A stretch of DNA of 39,529 nucleotides, from contig DKUJ01000002.1 in NCBI GenBank assembly GCA_002490635.1, positions 1 to 39,529 on the forward strand, written 5' to 3'. Under the pieces are notes generated by a model, which worked only from the letters and a program-made list of their open reading frames with translations, had not been told where the DNA came from and ran no database searches. A program made the position numbers and the translations under genes. This DNA comes from Porphyromonadaceae bacterium UBA7207 (lineage in GTDB: Bacteria; Bacteroidota; Bacteroidia; Bacteroidales; Muribaculaceae). Positions 6,946 to 15,734 of this stretch are shown one piece after another (within the stretch, counting starts at the first letter, position 1; each line of letters begins with the position of its first letter).

Positions 6946-9047
6946 TGCTCCGCCTCGCACAGACCGACATAAAATATGTGAAAGGCATAGGGCCAACACG
7001 CGCCAGCCTGCTGGAAACGGAACTCGGGCTGCACACCGCAGCCGACCTTCTGCGGCATTATCCCACGGCATATCTCGACAGAAGCAAGACCTACACCATC
7101 CGCAGCCTCCACGACGATGCCACCGACAACATGCCGCATGTGCAGGTCCGTGGCCGTTTCGTAGCCTTCAACGTGCTCGGCGAAGGCGCCAAGATGAGAC
7201 TCGTGGGGCTGTTCTCCGACGGTACAGCCACCATGGAATGCGTGTGGTTCAAAGGTGTTGGCGCCATGCGCCGGCGCCTGCGTACCGGCAACGACTATAT
7301 CGTGTTCGGGAAGCCGTCGTTTTTCAACCGCACGCTCCAGATGTCGCACCCCGACGTGGACTCCCCCGATAGTGTCGACGCCGGAGCAAGCATCCACGGA
7401 GTCTACCCCCTCACCGAAAAGCTTCGCCAACGTGGCATCAATTCCCGGGTCATAGGCTCCGCCGTGCGCCAGCTGCTGGCCTCCCACGCCACCATTGCCG
7501 AAACCCTGCCGCAGTCGGTCGTCGAATCCCAGGGACTTATGTCGCTGGATTCCGCCATACGCAACATCCACATTCCCACAACGCCTCGCGACCTCTCCGC
7601 AGCCCGCGAACGCCTCAAGTTCGAGGAACTGTTCCTTATACAGACCGACACCGTGATGCGTGCCCGCCGGCGCCGCGGACAGACCGCCGGATACCTCATG
7701 CCGCACATCGGCAGATGGTTCAACGATTTCTATTCCCAATGCCTACCCTTCGCACTCACCGGAGCACAGAAACGTGTGATGAAGGAAGTACGTGCCGACC
7801 TGCTGTCGGGGCGCCAGATGAACCGCCTCGTACAGGGCGATGTAGGCAGCGGCAAAACCATTGTGGCCCTGATGTGCATGCTTCTGGCAGTCGACAACGG
7901 ATTCCAGGCCTGCCTGATGGCCCCCACCGAGATTCTCGCCACCCAGCACTTCCAGACAATCAGCTCCATGACGGCGCAGCTCGGACTCAACGTGAGGCTG
8001 CTCACCGGAAGCACGAAAACAAAGGAACGACGCCTCATAGCGACACAACTCGCCGAAGGTACGCTGCATATCCTTGTGGGCACTCATGCCGTTATTGAGG
8101 ACAAGGTCGAATTCCGCAACCTCGGGTTTGCCGTAATCGACGAACAGCACCGCTTCGGAGTGGCGCAGCGCGCACGCCTCTGGGCCAAAAGCGTGGTTCC
8201 GCCGCATGTGCTGGTGATGACCGCCACTCCTATTCCGCGGACACTGGCCATGACTGTCTACGGCGACCTCGACGTGTCGGTAATCGACGAGTTGCCACCG
8301 GGAAGAAAACCTGTGGTTACAGTGCTGCGCGCCCAGCAGCAGCGTCCGGCAGTGTTCAAGGCCGCAAGACAGCAGATCGACCTCGGACATCAGATATACA
8401 TTGTCTATCCTCTCATCGACGAAAACGACAAACTCGAACTCGAAAGCCTCGAAAAAGGCTATGACGATGTGTGCGGCGCATTCCCCGACATCGACGTCGC
8501 TTTCGTGCACGGGCGCATGAAACCTGCCGAGAAAGACTACCAGATGCAGAAATTCGCCTCCGGGAAATCCAGAATCCTTGTGGCGACCACTGTTATCGAA
8601 GTCGGTGTGAACGTGCCGAACGCGACAACCATGATTATCGAGAACGCCGAACGCTTCGGCCTGTCGCAGCTGCACCAGCTGCGCGGACGCGTGGGCCGTG
8701 GCGCCGACCGCAGCTACTGCGTGCTGATGAGCAAGCAGAACCTCGCCAAGGAAACCCGCAAACGCCTTGAGGTTATGACCTCGACCACCGACGGTTTCGT
8801 GATAGCGGAAGCCGACATGGCCATGCGCGGACCCGGCGACATAGAAGGCACCATGCAGAGCGGGCTTCCGTTCGACCTCAAAATATCCAATCTGGCTACA
8901 GACGGCATCATCATAGGCCGTGCCCGCGAGGCCGCCGAAAAGCTCCTCGACTCCGATCCGACACTCGGCAGCCCCGCGAATGCCGTTTTCGCCACAGTCC
9001 TGCGCAACAGTACACGCCGCACCGCCGACTGGAGCATGATTAGCTGA
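6945..9047 (+). CDS. recG: ATP-dependent DNA helicase RecG
   Basis: RecG is a superfamily 2 translocase that remodels stalled replication forks and Holliday junctions. The 700 residues contain an N-terminal OB-fold wedge domain (roughly 1-240), Walker A 'GDVGSGKT' near 298-305, the DExH box 'DEQHRFG' near 398, 'TATPIPRTLAMT' (motif III region), and the C-terminal helicase motifs 'ATTVIEVGVNVPNA' and 'HQLRGRVGRG'. The length matches the family. It overlaps ispD by one base, and an intergenic space of 42 bases precedes the next gene. Confidence 0.97.
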   Translation: MLRLAQTDIKYVKGIGPTRASLLETELGLHTAADLLRHYPTAYLDRSKTYTIRSLHDDATDNMPHVQVRGRFVAFNVLGEGAKMRLVGLFSDGTATMECVWFKGVGAMRRRLRTGNDYIVFGKPSFFNRTLQMSHPDVDSPDSVDAGASIHGVYPLTEKLRQRGINSRVIGSAVRQLLASHATIAETLPQSVVESQGLMSLDSAIRNIHIPTTPRDLSAARERLKFEELFLIQTDTVMRARRRRGQTAGYLMPHIGRWFNDFYSQCLPFALTGAQKRVMKEVRADLLSGRQMNRLVQGDVGSGKTIVALMCMLLAVDNGFQACLMAPTEILATQHFQTISSMTAQLGLNVRLLTGSTKTKERRLIATQLAEGTLHILVGTHAVIEDKVEFRNLGFAVIDEQHRFGVAQRARLWAKSVVPPHVLVMTATPIPRTLAMTVYGDLDVSVIDELPPGRKPVVTVLRAQQQRPAVFKAARQQIDLGHQIYIVYPLIDENDKLELESLEKGYDDVCGAFPDIDVAFVHGRMKPAEKDYQMQKFASGKSRILVATTVIEVGVNVPNATTMIIENAERFGLSQLHQLRGRVGRGADRSYCVLMSKQNLAKETRKRLEVMTSTTDGFVIAEADMAMRGPGDIEGTMQSGLPFDLKISNLATDGIIIGRAREAAEKLLDSDPTLGSPANAVFATVLRNSTRRTADWSMIS

Positions 9048-9089
9048 ACAACGTGCAATATTACAAGGCTCACAAGCGTTAACAACAAT

Positions 9090-11063
9090 ATGAACACACG
9101 CCTGCTACTGATATGCCTGTCGCTGGCGACAGCTCTTCTCCTGGGAGGCTGCCGGGGAGCAAAACTCGCCACCGCCAACGAACAGATGGAACGCGGCGAA
9201 TTCTTCGACGCCTCAAAGACATACCGCAAGATATACAACAAACTGACAAAGCGTGAGGAACGGCCTCTGCGTGGCGAAGTGGCCTTCAAGATGGCCGAAT
9301 GCCACCGCAGGCTGAACCAGTATGCCCGCGCTGCCGCGGCATACCAGAACGCCATCCGCTACGAATACCCCGATTCCACAGTGTTTCTGCTGCTCGCGCA
9401 GATGCAGCAGGCGACCGGCAACTACCCGGCCGCCATGCGCAACTATGAGGAGTATCTGAGCCTGCACCCCGGCGACGCCATGGCCCAGGCCGGACTCAGC
9501 GGCTCAAGAACCGGACAGCAGAAGGCCGGAACCACACGATATGTGGTGAAAAACGCCAAACTCTTCAACTCGCGGCGCAGCGACTATTCGCCCATGTTTT
9601 TCCCCGGAGGCGAATTCGACCAGCTGTACTTCACCACCACTACTGAAAAAGCAACCGGCGAAAAGAAAAGCGAAATCACCGGAATGAAGAAAGGCGACAT
9701 ATGGTTCGCAACAAAAAACGAACGCGGCGAATGGAAACGCCCCGAACCGGTAGCCGGTGAACTGAACACCGATGTCGACGAAGGCACGCCATCCTTCACC
9801 CCCGACGGCCTGACCATGTATCTGAGCCGCGCACGCCGCGAACCCAACGCCCACACCGGCGTGGAAATATACACCTCGCAACGCTCCGACGCCTCCTGGA
9901 GCGCGCCTGTGCTGTTTGAAATCACTGCCGACACACTTTCGAGCTATGCCCATCCGGCAGTGTCGCCCGACGGCATGTGGCTCTATTTCTCATCCGACAT
10001 GCCCGGCGGCAGCGGAGGCCGCGACCTGTGGCGCGTGAACCTGCGCGAACGTGCAGGCTCGCTGGAAAACCTCGGGGAATGGATCAATACTCCCGGCGAT
10101 GAAATGTTTCCCTATGTGCGCACCGATTCCCTGCTGTACTTCGCATCCAACGGCCATCCAGGCTACGGAGGCCTCGACCTCTTCAAAGCTCGCCTAACAC
10201 CATCGGGTGGCTGGGAGGTGACAAACATGGGTACCCCTGTGAATTCCGCCGCCGATGACTTCGGCATAACTTTCGGCTCCGGCGAGAGCGGCTTTTTCAG
10301 CTCCAACCGCGGCGACAACCGCGGCTACGACCACCTCTATTCCTTCGAACTGCCCGACCTGAAGATTCTCATAACCGGATGGGTACTCGACCGCGACGAG
10401 GAACCCGTGCCAAACGCCGTGATACGCATCGTGGGCAACGACGGCTCCAACCAGAAACAGATGGCCCGTGCCGACGGCTCGTTCTCCTTCCCCTTGGAAC
10501 GCGGCGTGAGCTATGTGATGATGGCCGGCGCGAAAGGATATCTCAACGCCCGCCAGGAATTCACCTCCGACACCGCAGAAGAGGATGCCGAATACGGAGT
10601 CGACTTTATTCTCGCCTCCATAAACAAACCCGTGGTCATCGACAACATATTCTACGACTACGACAAGGCCACCCTACGGCCCGAATCGCGCCAGGGACTC
10701 GACGAAATGGCTCAGGTTCTGCGCGACAACCCCAATGTGACAATCGAAATGGCCTCGCACACCGACCGCCACGGCTCGGAGGCCTACAACATAGGCCTCT
10801 CGTCGCGCCGCGCACGTGCTGTCATAGACTACCTTATTTCCGTGGGCATAGCGCCCGACCGCCTGCAGAGCCAGGGATACGGGAAATCACGTCCCAAGAC
10901 AATAACGAAAAAACTCGCGCGCGAATATCCGCAGTTCCCCGAAGGAACCGTTCTCTCCGAAGAATATATCCTCACCCTTTCCCCGGCCGATCAGGAAGCT
11001 GCCGACCAGATCAACCGGCGCACCGAGTTCCAGGTGCTCTCCACCGACTACCAGATGTTCTGA
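9090..11063 (+). CDS. OmpA-family lipoprotein with TPR, PD40 and CRD domains, PorE-like
   Basis: This 657-residue protein has a lipoprotein signal with lipobox LLGGC (C21). Order of domains: TPR repeats (about 30-150), PD40-type beta-propeller blades (about 165-430, for example 'PSFTPDGLTMYLS' and 'HPAVSPDGMWLYFSS'), a carboxypeptidase regulatory-like domain (about 435-515), and a C-terminal OmpA peptidoglycan-binding domain. The OmpA domain carries 'IDNIFYDYDKATLRPES' and the 'HTD...LSSRRA' binding motif. The same architecture is known in PorE, which anchors the type IX secretion machine to peptidoglycan in Porphyromonas. Related non-T9SS proteins exist, so PorE function is inference. It overlaps the GSCFA gene by one base. 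Confidence 0.85.
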   Translation: MNTRLLLICLSLATALLLGGCRGAKLATANEQMERGEFFDASKTYRKIYNKLTKREERPLRGEVAFKMAECHRRLNQYARAAAAYQNAIRYEYPDSTVFLLLAQMQQATGNYPAAMRNYEEYLSLHPGDAMAQAGLSGSRTGQQKAGTTRYVVKNAKLFNSRRSDYSPMFFPGGEFDQLYFTTTTEKATGEKKSEITGMKKGDIWFATKNERGEWKRPEPVAGELNTDVDEGTPSFTPDGLTMYLSRARREPNAHTGVEIYTSQRSDASWSAPVLFEITADTLSSYAHPAVSPDGMWLYFSSDMPGGSGGRDLWRVNLRERAGSLENLGEWINTPGDEMFPYVRTDSLLYFASNGHPGYGGLDLFKARLTPSGGWEVTNMGTPVNSAADDFGITFGSGESGFFSSNRGDNRGYDHLYSFELPDLKILITGWVLDRDEEPVPNAVIRIVGNDGSNQKQMARADGSFSFPLERGVSYVMMAGAKGYLNARQEFTSDTAEEDAEYGVDFILASINKPVVIDNIFYDYDKATLRPESRQGLDEMAQVLRDNPNVTIEMASHTDRHGSEAYNIGLSSRRARAVIDYLISVGIAPDRLQSQGYGKSRPKTITKKLAREYPQFPEGTVLSEEYILTLSPADQEAADQINRRTEFQVLSTDYQMF

Positions 11064-11929
11064 TGAAATTCCGCACCGAAGTCGAAAAGCCGCGTCCGCT
11101 GCAGTGGCTCGAGCCTCAGACTCCCGTAACCCTGCTGGGTTCGTGCTTCGCCGACAATGTAGGCCAGCGCCTTGTCCGCGATGGATTCGACACTATCCAT
11201 AATCCGCTCGGGCCTCTCTACAATCCGATGTCGCTTGCAAGATGCCTGCAAGCCGCGCTCGACGGCTACCGTTATACTTCCGCCGACCTTGTAGCCGGCC
11301 CCCGCGGCCACCACTGCCTCGACTATGCCAGCCGCTACAGCGGAGACAATCCCGACAGGCTGTGCGAAGAAATCAACGACATCATCACAAGACTTGGCGA
11401 AAGGCTCCGCCGACCGGAACCACAGATTCTGTGCCTCACATTCGGCTCGGCATGGCATTTTCTACTCGATGGCAAAAAGCCGGTGGGCAACTGCCATAAA
11501 TTCCCGTCGCAACGTTTCGAGCGCAGACTTCTGAAAACCGATGAGATAGCAGGCACATGGGCAGAACTGCTGCGGGAATTACCCGGCAATATCAGAACGG
11601 TATTCACGGTCAGCCCCATCCGACATCTCGCCGACGGCCTGCACGGCAACAGCATCAGCAAAGCCACGCTGTTGCTGGCCACCGAGAGCATAACAGCACA
11701 ATCTGAATGCCCGGCAATATATTTCCCGGCATTTGAAATAATGAACGACGACCTGCGCGACTACCGCTTCTATGCCGACGACCTCAAGCACCCGACCTCC
11801 ATGGCCGCCGACTACATCTACGAAATCTTCCAGACCATGTTCATGACCTCCGCCGCCATGGAGCATGCCGCCGGATGCAGGCGTGCAGCTGCCGCAGCCG
11901 CACATAAAACCATTCTCACCCAGCAATGA
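11063..11929 (+). CDS. GSCFA domain-containing protein
   Basis: This is a 288-residue member of the GSCFA family, which has a predicted SGNH-hydrolase-like fold and no firmly established substrate. The name-giving motif is seen at the start as 'LLGSCFADNVGQRL'. 'TFGSAWHF', 'TVSPIRHLADG' and the late 'YFPAFEIM...LKHPT' carry candidate catalytic Asp and His residues. The start at 11063 uses the TGATG overlap with the PorE-like gene, and the end overlaps murF/alr by ATGA. Its position between a peptidoglycan-binding lipoprotein and a peptidoglycan synthesis enzyme suggests an envelope glycan role, which is inference. There is no signal peptide. Confidence 0.85.
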   Translation: MKFRTEVEKPRPLQWLEPQTPVTLLGSCFADNVGQRLVRDGFDTIHNPLGPLYNPMSLARCLQAALDGYRYTSADLVAGPRGHHCLDYASRYSGDNPDRLCEEINDIITRLGERLRRPEPQILCLTFGSAWHFLLDGKKPVGNCHKFPSQRFERRLLKTDEIAGTWAELLRELPGNIRTVFTVSPIRHLADGLHGNSISKATLLLATESITAQSECPAIYFPAFEIMNDDLRDYRFYADDLKHPTSMAADYIYEIFQTMFMTSAAMEHAAGCRRAAAAAAHKTILTQQ

Positions 11930-14214
11930 ACGCAAACCAGCGATATGCAAAGCCCACCGCCGGCGATTTCGCAAGAATCCTGGCCGAAGACTCCACGGCA
12001 ACGCTTCACGGCAACGCCGACAGCATTGTCGACTCCATAACCATCGATTCCCGGGCCACACCCTCCACCGACAACACCATATTCTGCGCGATACGCACCG
12101 CAGTGAACGATGGCCACCGCTACACCGGCGAGATGTACCGCAAAGGTGTGCGCAATTTTCTGGTGGAGACAATGCCGGAAACGCCATTGCCAGGTGCCAC
12201 ATTCATAGTGGTGCCGTCTGTCACCACTGCACTCCACAAGCTCGCAGGACACTACGGCAGCGGCACTTCCACGGCGATTGTAACCGGCAGCACGGGAAAA
12301 AGCACTACAAAGGAGCTTATCTACAACGGCCTTCTGAGGCATAACGCCAATGTCGCAAGAAGTCCGCGCAGCTATAATTCATTCATCGGCTCGGCAATAG
12401 CACGCCTGGAGGCTTACATGACAGCCACGCCGGAAACATACATTGCCGAAGCCGGAATCGACGCTCCCGGCCAGGGACATGCCTTCGCCGAAAGTTTCGG
12501 CGACTCCGCGACAACAGGCGTTATCACACGGATAACCGACGAGCACGACGAGAATTTCGATTCGCATGAAAGCAAGATTCTCGAAAAAATAGACATAGTA
12601 TCACGCTGCCGCCATATAGTCTACGACAACAGCGACCCGCTGGTGGGCGAACTCCTGCGCAAGAAGCTCCCACCGGCGACAAGACTCACTCCGGTAGGTA
12701 CGCCAGACAATCCCGCCGATGCACATGCGCTGGCAAGCGCGGCATTCCCGGACATCGACTTCTCGCAAATAATCGACTGCCCGGCCAGGATTTCCATAAA
12801 CCCCGGAGTCAGGGGCAATGTGCTCATCCAGGACGGCTACACTCCCGATATAGTGTCACTGCCCTACGCTCTTGACCGCGCACGCCGTCACGCCACGGCT
12901 TCACGCCCTCTGGTACTCGCCCTGGGCTGCCTGCAAGGCGACACCTCAACCTTGGCGGAAGCCATCGACGACGCGAAGCACCGCTACGGCATCTGTGCCG
13001 TAATCGACGAAGAAAACTGCGATACCGCTTTCGCCGACTCTCACATACTCATATTCGGAACACCGGGAGAAAAGCTGAAACGCTTCATAGAATCGCACGA
13101 ACGCGCCGACCATGACACCACCCTTATTGTCGACCTTGATGCCATTGTGCATAATTTCGACTACTTCCGCAGAACAGTCCCCAAAGGAACCGGAATAGTG
13201 GCAATGGTAAAGGCTTCGGCTTACGGCATGGGGTCTATCGAAATAGGCAAGGCGCTACAGAGCCGCGGCGCCGCATATCTGGCCGTAGCCGTGGTCGACG
13301 AAGGTGTCGACATGCGCCGTGCCGGCATCGACATGCCCCTTATGGTGCTCAACCCCGTCACCAACCATTACCGGGAACTCTTCGAATGCCATCTGGAACC
13401 TGCCGTATTCTCCATCGACGAACTCCGCAGGCTCAGCGCCGAGTCCCGCGATGCCGGCATGCTTCACTACCCCGTGCACATAAAGCTCGACACCGGTATG
13501 CATCGCGTGGGATTCACAGAAGAGATGCTCGACATGCTGGCCGATGAGCTGAAAGACAACAACGCCATCGCGGTACGCTCGGTATTCTCCCATCTCGCCA
13601 CAGCCGACTGCACCGACATGGACGACGCCACAAATGCCCAGCTGGAAAGCTTCGACAGATTGAGCGCATCGCTTGAGAAAAAAATCGGCGGCACCTTCGC
13701 GCGCCATATCCTTAACACCGCGGGCATGTTGCGTTTCGCCGGCCACGGACAATATGAAATGGCACGCCTCGGCATAGGACTGTACGGGATATCCCCTTTG
13801 CCTTACCCCGTGCCCGCCCTAAGGCCGGTAGCCGCTCTGCACACGGCAATAATATCGCTCAAGCACTGGCCTGCGGGAACACACATAGGCTACGGAGGCC
13901 GCGGACAGACCATGCGCCCCAGCATCATAGCCACAATACCCGTGGGATACGCCGACGGAATCAACCGCCACCTCGGCTGCGGAAAGGCATCTTTCGTGGT
14001 AAACGGTGTCGAATGTCCCACAATAGGCAACATATGCATGGACCAGTGCATGATCGACGTAACCGACGCCCCCGATGTAGCCGTTGGCGACACTGTGGAG
14101 ATTTTCGGTTTCCGGATGCCGGTGGAGCGCCTTGCCCAAGCCCTCGACACAATACCCTACGAAATCCTCACTTCGGTGAGCCAGCGCGTACACCGCACCT
14201 ATCTCACACGCTGA
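11926..14214 (+). CDS. murF/alr: Bifunctional MurF-like ligase / alanine racemase fusion
   Basis: This 762-residue fusion is typical of Bacteroidota. The N-terminal 390 residues are MurF-like (UDP-MurNAc-tripeptide:D-Ala-D-Ala ligase), with P-loop GSTGKSTTK (121-129), 'RSPRSYNSFIG' (146-155), an acidic 'AEAGI' strand, and 'ITDEHDENF' (202-211). The C-terminal part is a full PLP alanine racemase: K429 in 'MVKASAYGMG', Y656 in 'GYGGRG', 'VGYADG' (673-678) and 'ICMDQCMID' (703-711). The MurF half is short and its P-loop and D-x-Y motif ('QDGYTPD') depart from the usual GSNGKT and DSYNxD forms. It would join D-Ala supply to muropeptide completion. It overlaps the GSCFA gene by 4 bases. Confidence 0.92.
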   Translation: MNANQRYAKPTAGDFARILAEDSTATLHGNADSIVDSITIDSRATPSTDNTIFCAIRTAVNDGHRYTGEMYRKGVRNFLVETMPETPLPGATFIVVPSVTTALHKLAGHYGSGTSTAIVTGSTGKSTTKELIYNGLLRHNANVARSPRSYNSFIGSAIARLEAYMTATPETYIAEAGIDAPGQGHAFAESFGDSATTGVITRITDEHDENFDSHESKILEKIDIVSRCRHIVYDNSDPLVGELLRKKLPPATRLTPVGTPDNPADAHALASAAFPDIDFSQIIDCPARISINPGVRGNVLIQDGYTPDIVSLPYALDRARRHATASRPLVLALGCLQGDTSTLAEAIDDAKHRYGICAVIDEENCDTAFADSHILIFGTPGEKLKRFIESHERADHDTTLIVDLDAIVHNFDYFRRTVPKGTGIVAMVKASAYGMGSIEIGKALQSRGAAYLAVAVVDEGVDMRRAGIDMPLMVLNPVTNHYRELFECHLEPAVFSIDELRRLSAESRDAGMLHYPVHIKLDTGMHRVGFTEEMLDMLADELKDNNAIAVRSVFSHLATADCTDMDDATNAQLESFDRLSASLEKKIGGTFARHILNTAGMLRFAGHGQYEMARLGIGLYGISPLPYPVPALRPVAALHTAIISLKHWPAGTHIGYGGRGQTMRPSIIATIPVGYADGINRHLGCGKASFVVNGVECPTIGNICMDQCMIDVTDAPDVAVGDTVEIFGFRMPVERLAQALDTIPYEILTSVSQRVHRTYLTR

Positions 14215-14221
14215 ACAGGAT

Positions 14222-14252
14222 TTTGATTTAAGTGCTGAAATCACTATTTTTG
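14222..14252 (+). promoter_or_regulatory. Internal promoter before the second TPR/PD40 gene
   Basis: TTTG (14222-14225), 19 bases, then TATTTTTG (14245-14252) is an exact fit to the Bacteroidota consensus. Transcription would start near 14259, so the in-frame ATG at 14232 cannot be used from this promoter and the ATG at 14274 is the likely start. It begins 8 bases after the murF/alr stop codon. Confidence 0.75.
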
Positions 14253-14273
14253 TGCATCACAACAGCATTCCAC

Positions 14274-15698
14274 ATGGTAAAATCGCGCATCTTCCTTCCG
14301 GCACTCGCCCTGCTGTGTGCCTCCGCAATATCAGCCGCTCCTCACGACCGCGGGAAGCAGCTGTTTCTTGATGGCGACTATCCCGCCGCCCTCGAAGAAC
14401 TTAGCGACCTTGTGCGCCGCAGCCCCCGCGACGGCAATGCCAACTACTACCTCGGCCTCACCCTTATGGCCATCGGACTGCCCGAACAGGCCGGCGAACC
14501 CCTGCAGACCGCGGCACGACGCAATGTGGTGGACGCATTCGGGGCTTTGGCGGAACGTGCCCTGACAATGTACGATGTCGAGACCGCTTCCGAAAACCTC
14601 GACCAGTGGGAGACACGTCTTCGACGGAACCGGCGCGAGATTCCACAGCGCCACCGGGAACTCAGCTCCAGGCTGATGCAGATGAAAAACATGCTGGACC
14701 GCGTGGAACGAATCGAGATTATAGACAGCATCGCAGTGCCCCGCCGCGATTTCTTCGAGGCCTACCGACTCAGCGAAGCCGCCGGACGCATACTGCCGCC
14801 CGAAGCCGTAGAGCGTATCACCGCAGAGCATGCCGACCGTATCGCTCCGGCATACATTCCCCAGAACCGCAGCGAGATTCTCTGGGCGCAGGCCGACAGC
14901 ACCGACCACATGCGGCTCTGGGAAGCCGGCATCCTCGACGACGGCAGTCTCGATCACCCCATGCCTATGGACAGCACTCTGGCCGAAGGCGCCGATAGCG
15001 CGTTCCCCTTTCTCATGCCCGACGGCGTTACTCTGTACTTCGCCAACAACGGCGGGAACTCCCTCGGCGGATACGACATTTTCATGACCCGCCGCAGCGA
15101 CGATGCCGACGGCCGCTCGTACATGCAGCCACAGAATATAGGCATGCCCTACAACTCGCCTTACGACGACTACATGCTCGCCATCGATGAGAATTCCGGG
15201 CTGGGCTGGTGGGCTACCGACCGCAACAGGATTCCCGACTCGCTCACAGTGTATGTGTTCGTTCCCGCCCAGATGCGTGTGAATGTCGAGGTTTCCGACC
15301 CCAATCTGGCACGCCTGGCAAGACTCAGCGACATATCCCTCACCAGGAATGAAGGCGTCGATTACGACGCAATGCTGCGCCAGCGCCTGCCGAAGGCATC
15401 TCCGGCAGACACCGAAGCCGGAAGCGTGTTCAGCATCGATATCGCCGGAAAGGTGTACACCACTCTGGCCGATTTCTCGAATCCCGATGCAAAAAGCGCC
15501 ATGGCGGAATATCTGGCCGCAGATGCAGCTCTGCGGAGGCTCACCTCCAGCCTCGATGGACTGCGCTGGAAATACGCCGCCGGCGACCGTTCTGTAGGCC
15601 ACGATATCATCGAGGGCGAGGCAGAACAAGTCCGCCTGCGAAAGCGGATGCAGACTCTGCGCAACTCGGCGGTGCGAATGGAAACAAAAACGCGATAA
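14274..15698 (+). CDS. Exported TPR/PD40 repeat protein
   Basis: The protein is about 474 residues from the preferred start, with a signal peptide ending near 'ALLCASAISAA'. TPR-like repeats follow ('GKQLFLDGDYPAALEEL' and 'GNANYYLGLTLMAIG'), then a helical linker, then one or two PD40 blades ('FPFLMPDGVTLYFANN' with 'GGYDIFMTRR'). The C-terminal 130 residues are mostly helical with no known domain. It resembles the front part of the PorE-like protein upstream but lacks an OmpA domain and a lipobox. It has its own promoter. A start at 14232 is open but falls within that promoter. The likely role is in the periplasm or outer membrane; the function is unknown. Confidence 0.8.
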   Translation: MVKSRIFLPALALLCASAISAAPHDRGKQLFLDGDYPAALEELSDLVRRSPRDGNANYYLGLTLMAIGLPEQAGEPLQTAARRNVVDAFGALAERALTMYDVETASENLDQWETRLRRNRREIPQRHRELSSRLMQMKNMLDRVERIEIIDSIAVPRRDFFEAYRLSEAAGRILPPEAVERITAEHADRIAPAYIPQNRSEILWAQADSTDHMRLWEAGILDDGSLDHPMPMDSTLAEGADSAFPFLMPDGVTLYFANNGGNSLGGYDIFMTRRSDDADGRSYMQPQNIGMPYNSPYDDYMLAIDENSGLGWWATDRNRIPDSLTVYVFVPAQMRVNVEVSDPNLARLARLSDISLTRNEGVDYDAMLRQRLPKASPADTEAGSVFSIDIAGKVYTTLADFSNPDAKSAMAEYLAADAALRRLTSSLDGLRWKYAAGDRSVGHDIIEGEAEQVRLRKRMQTLRNSAVRMETKTR

Positions 15699-15734
15699 CT
15701 CCTCCAATACAACATAATACAAACCTGAACTTCC

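Noticed and set aside
14331..15722. Minus-strand open frame of about 460 codons
   Set aside because: It lies opposite the TPR/PD40 gene and its product has no domain or credible start; it reflects codon composition of the real gene.
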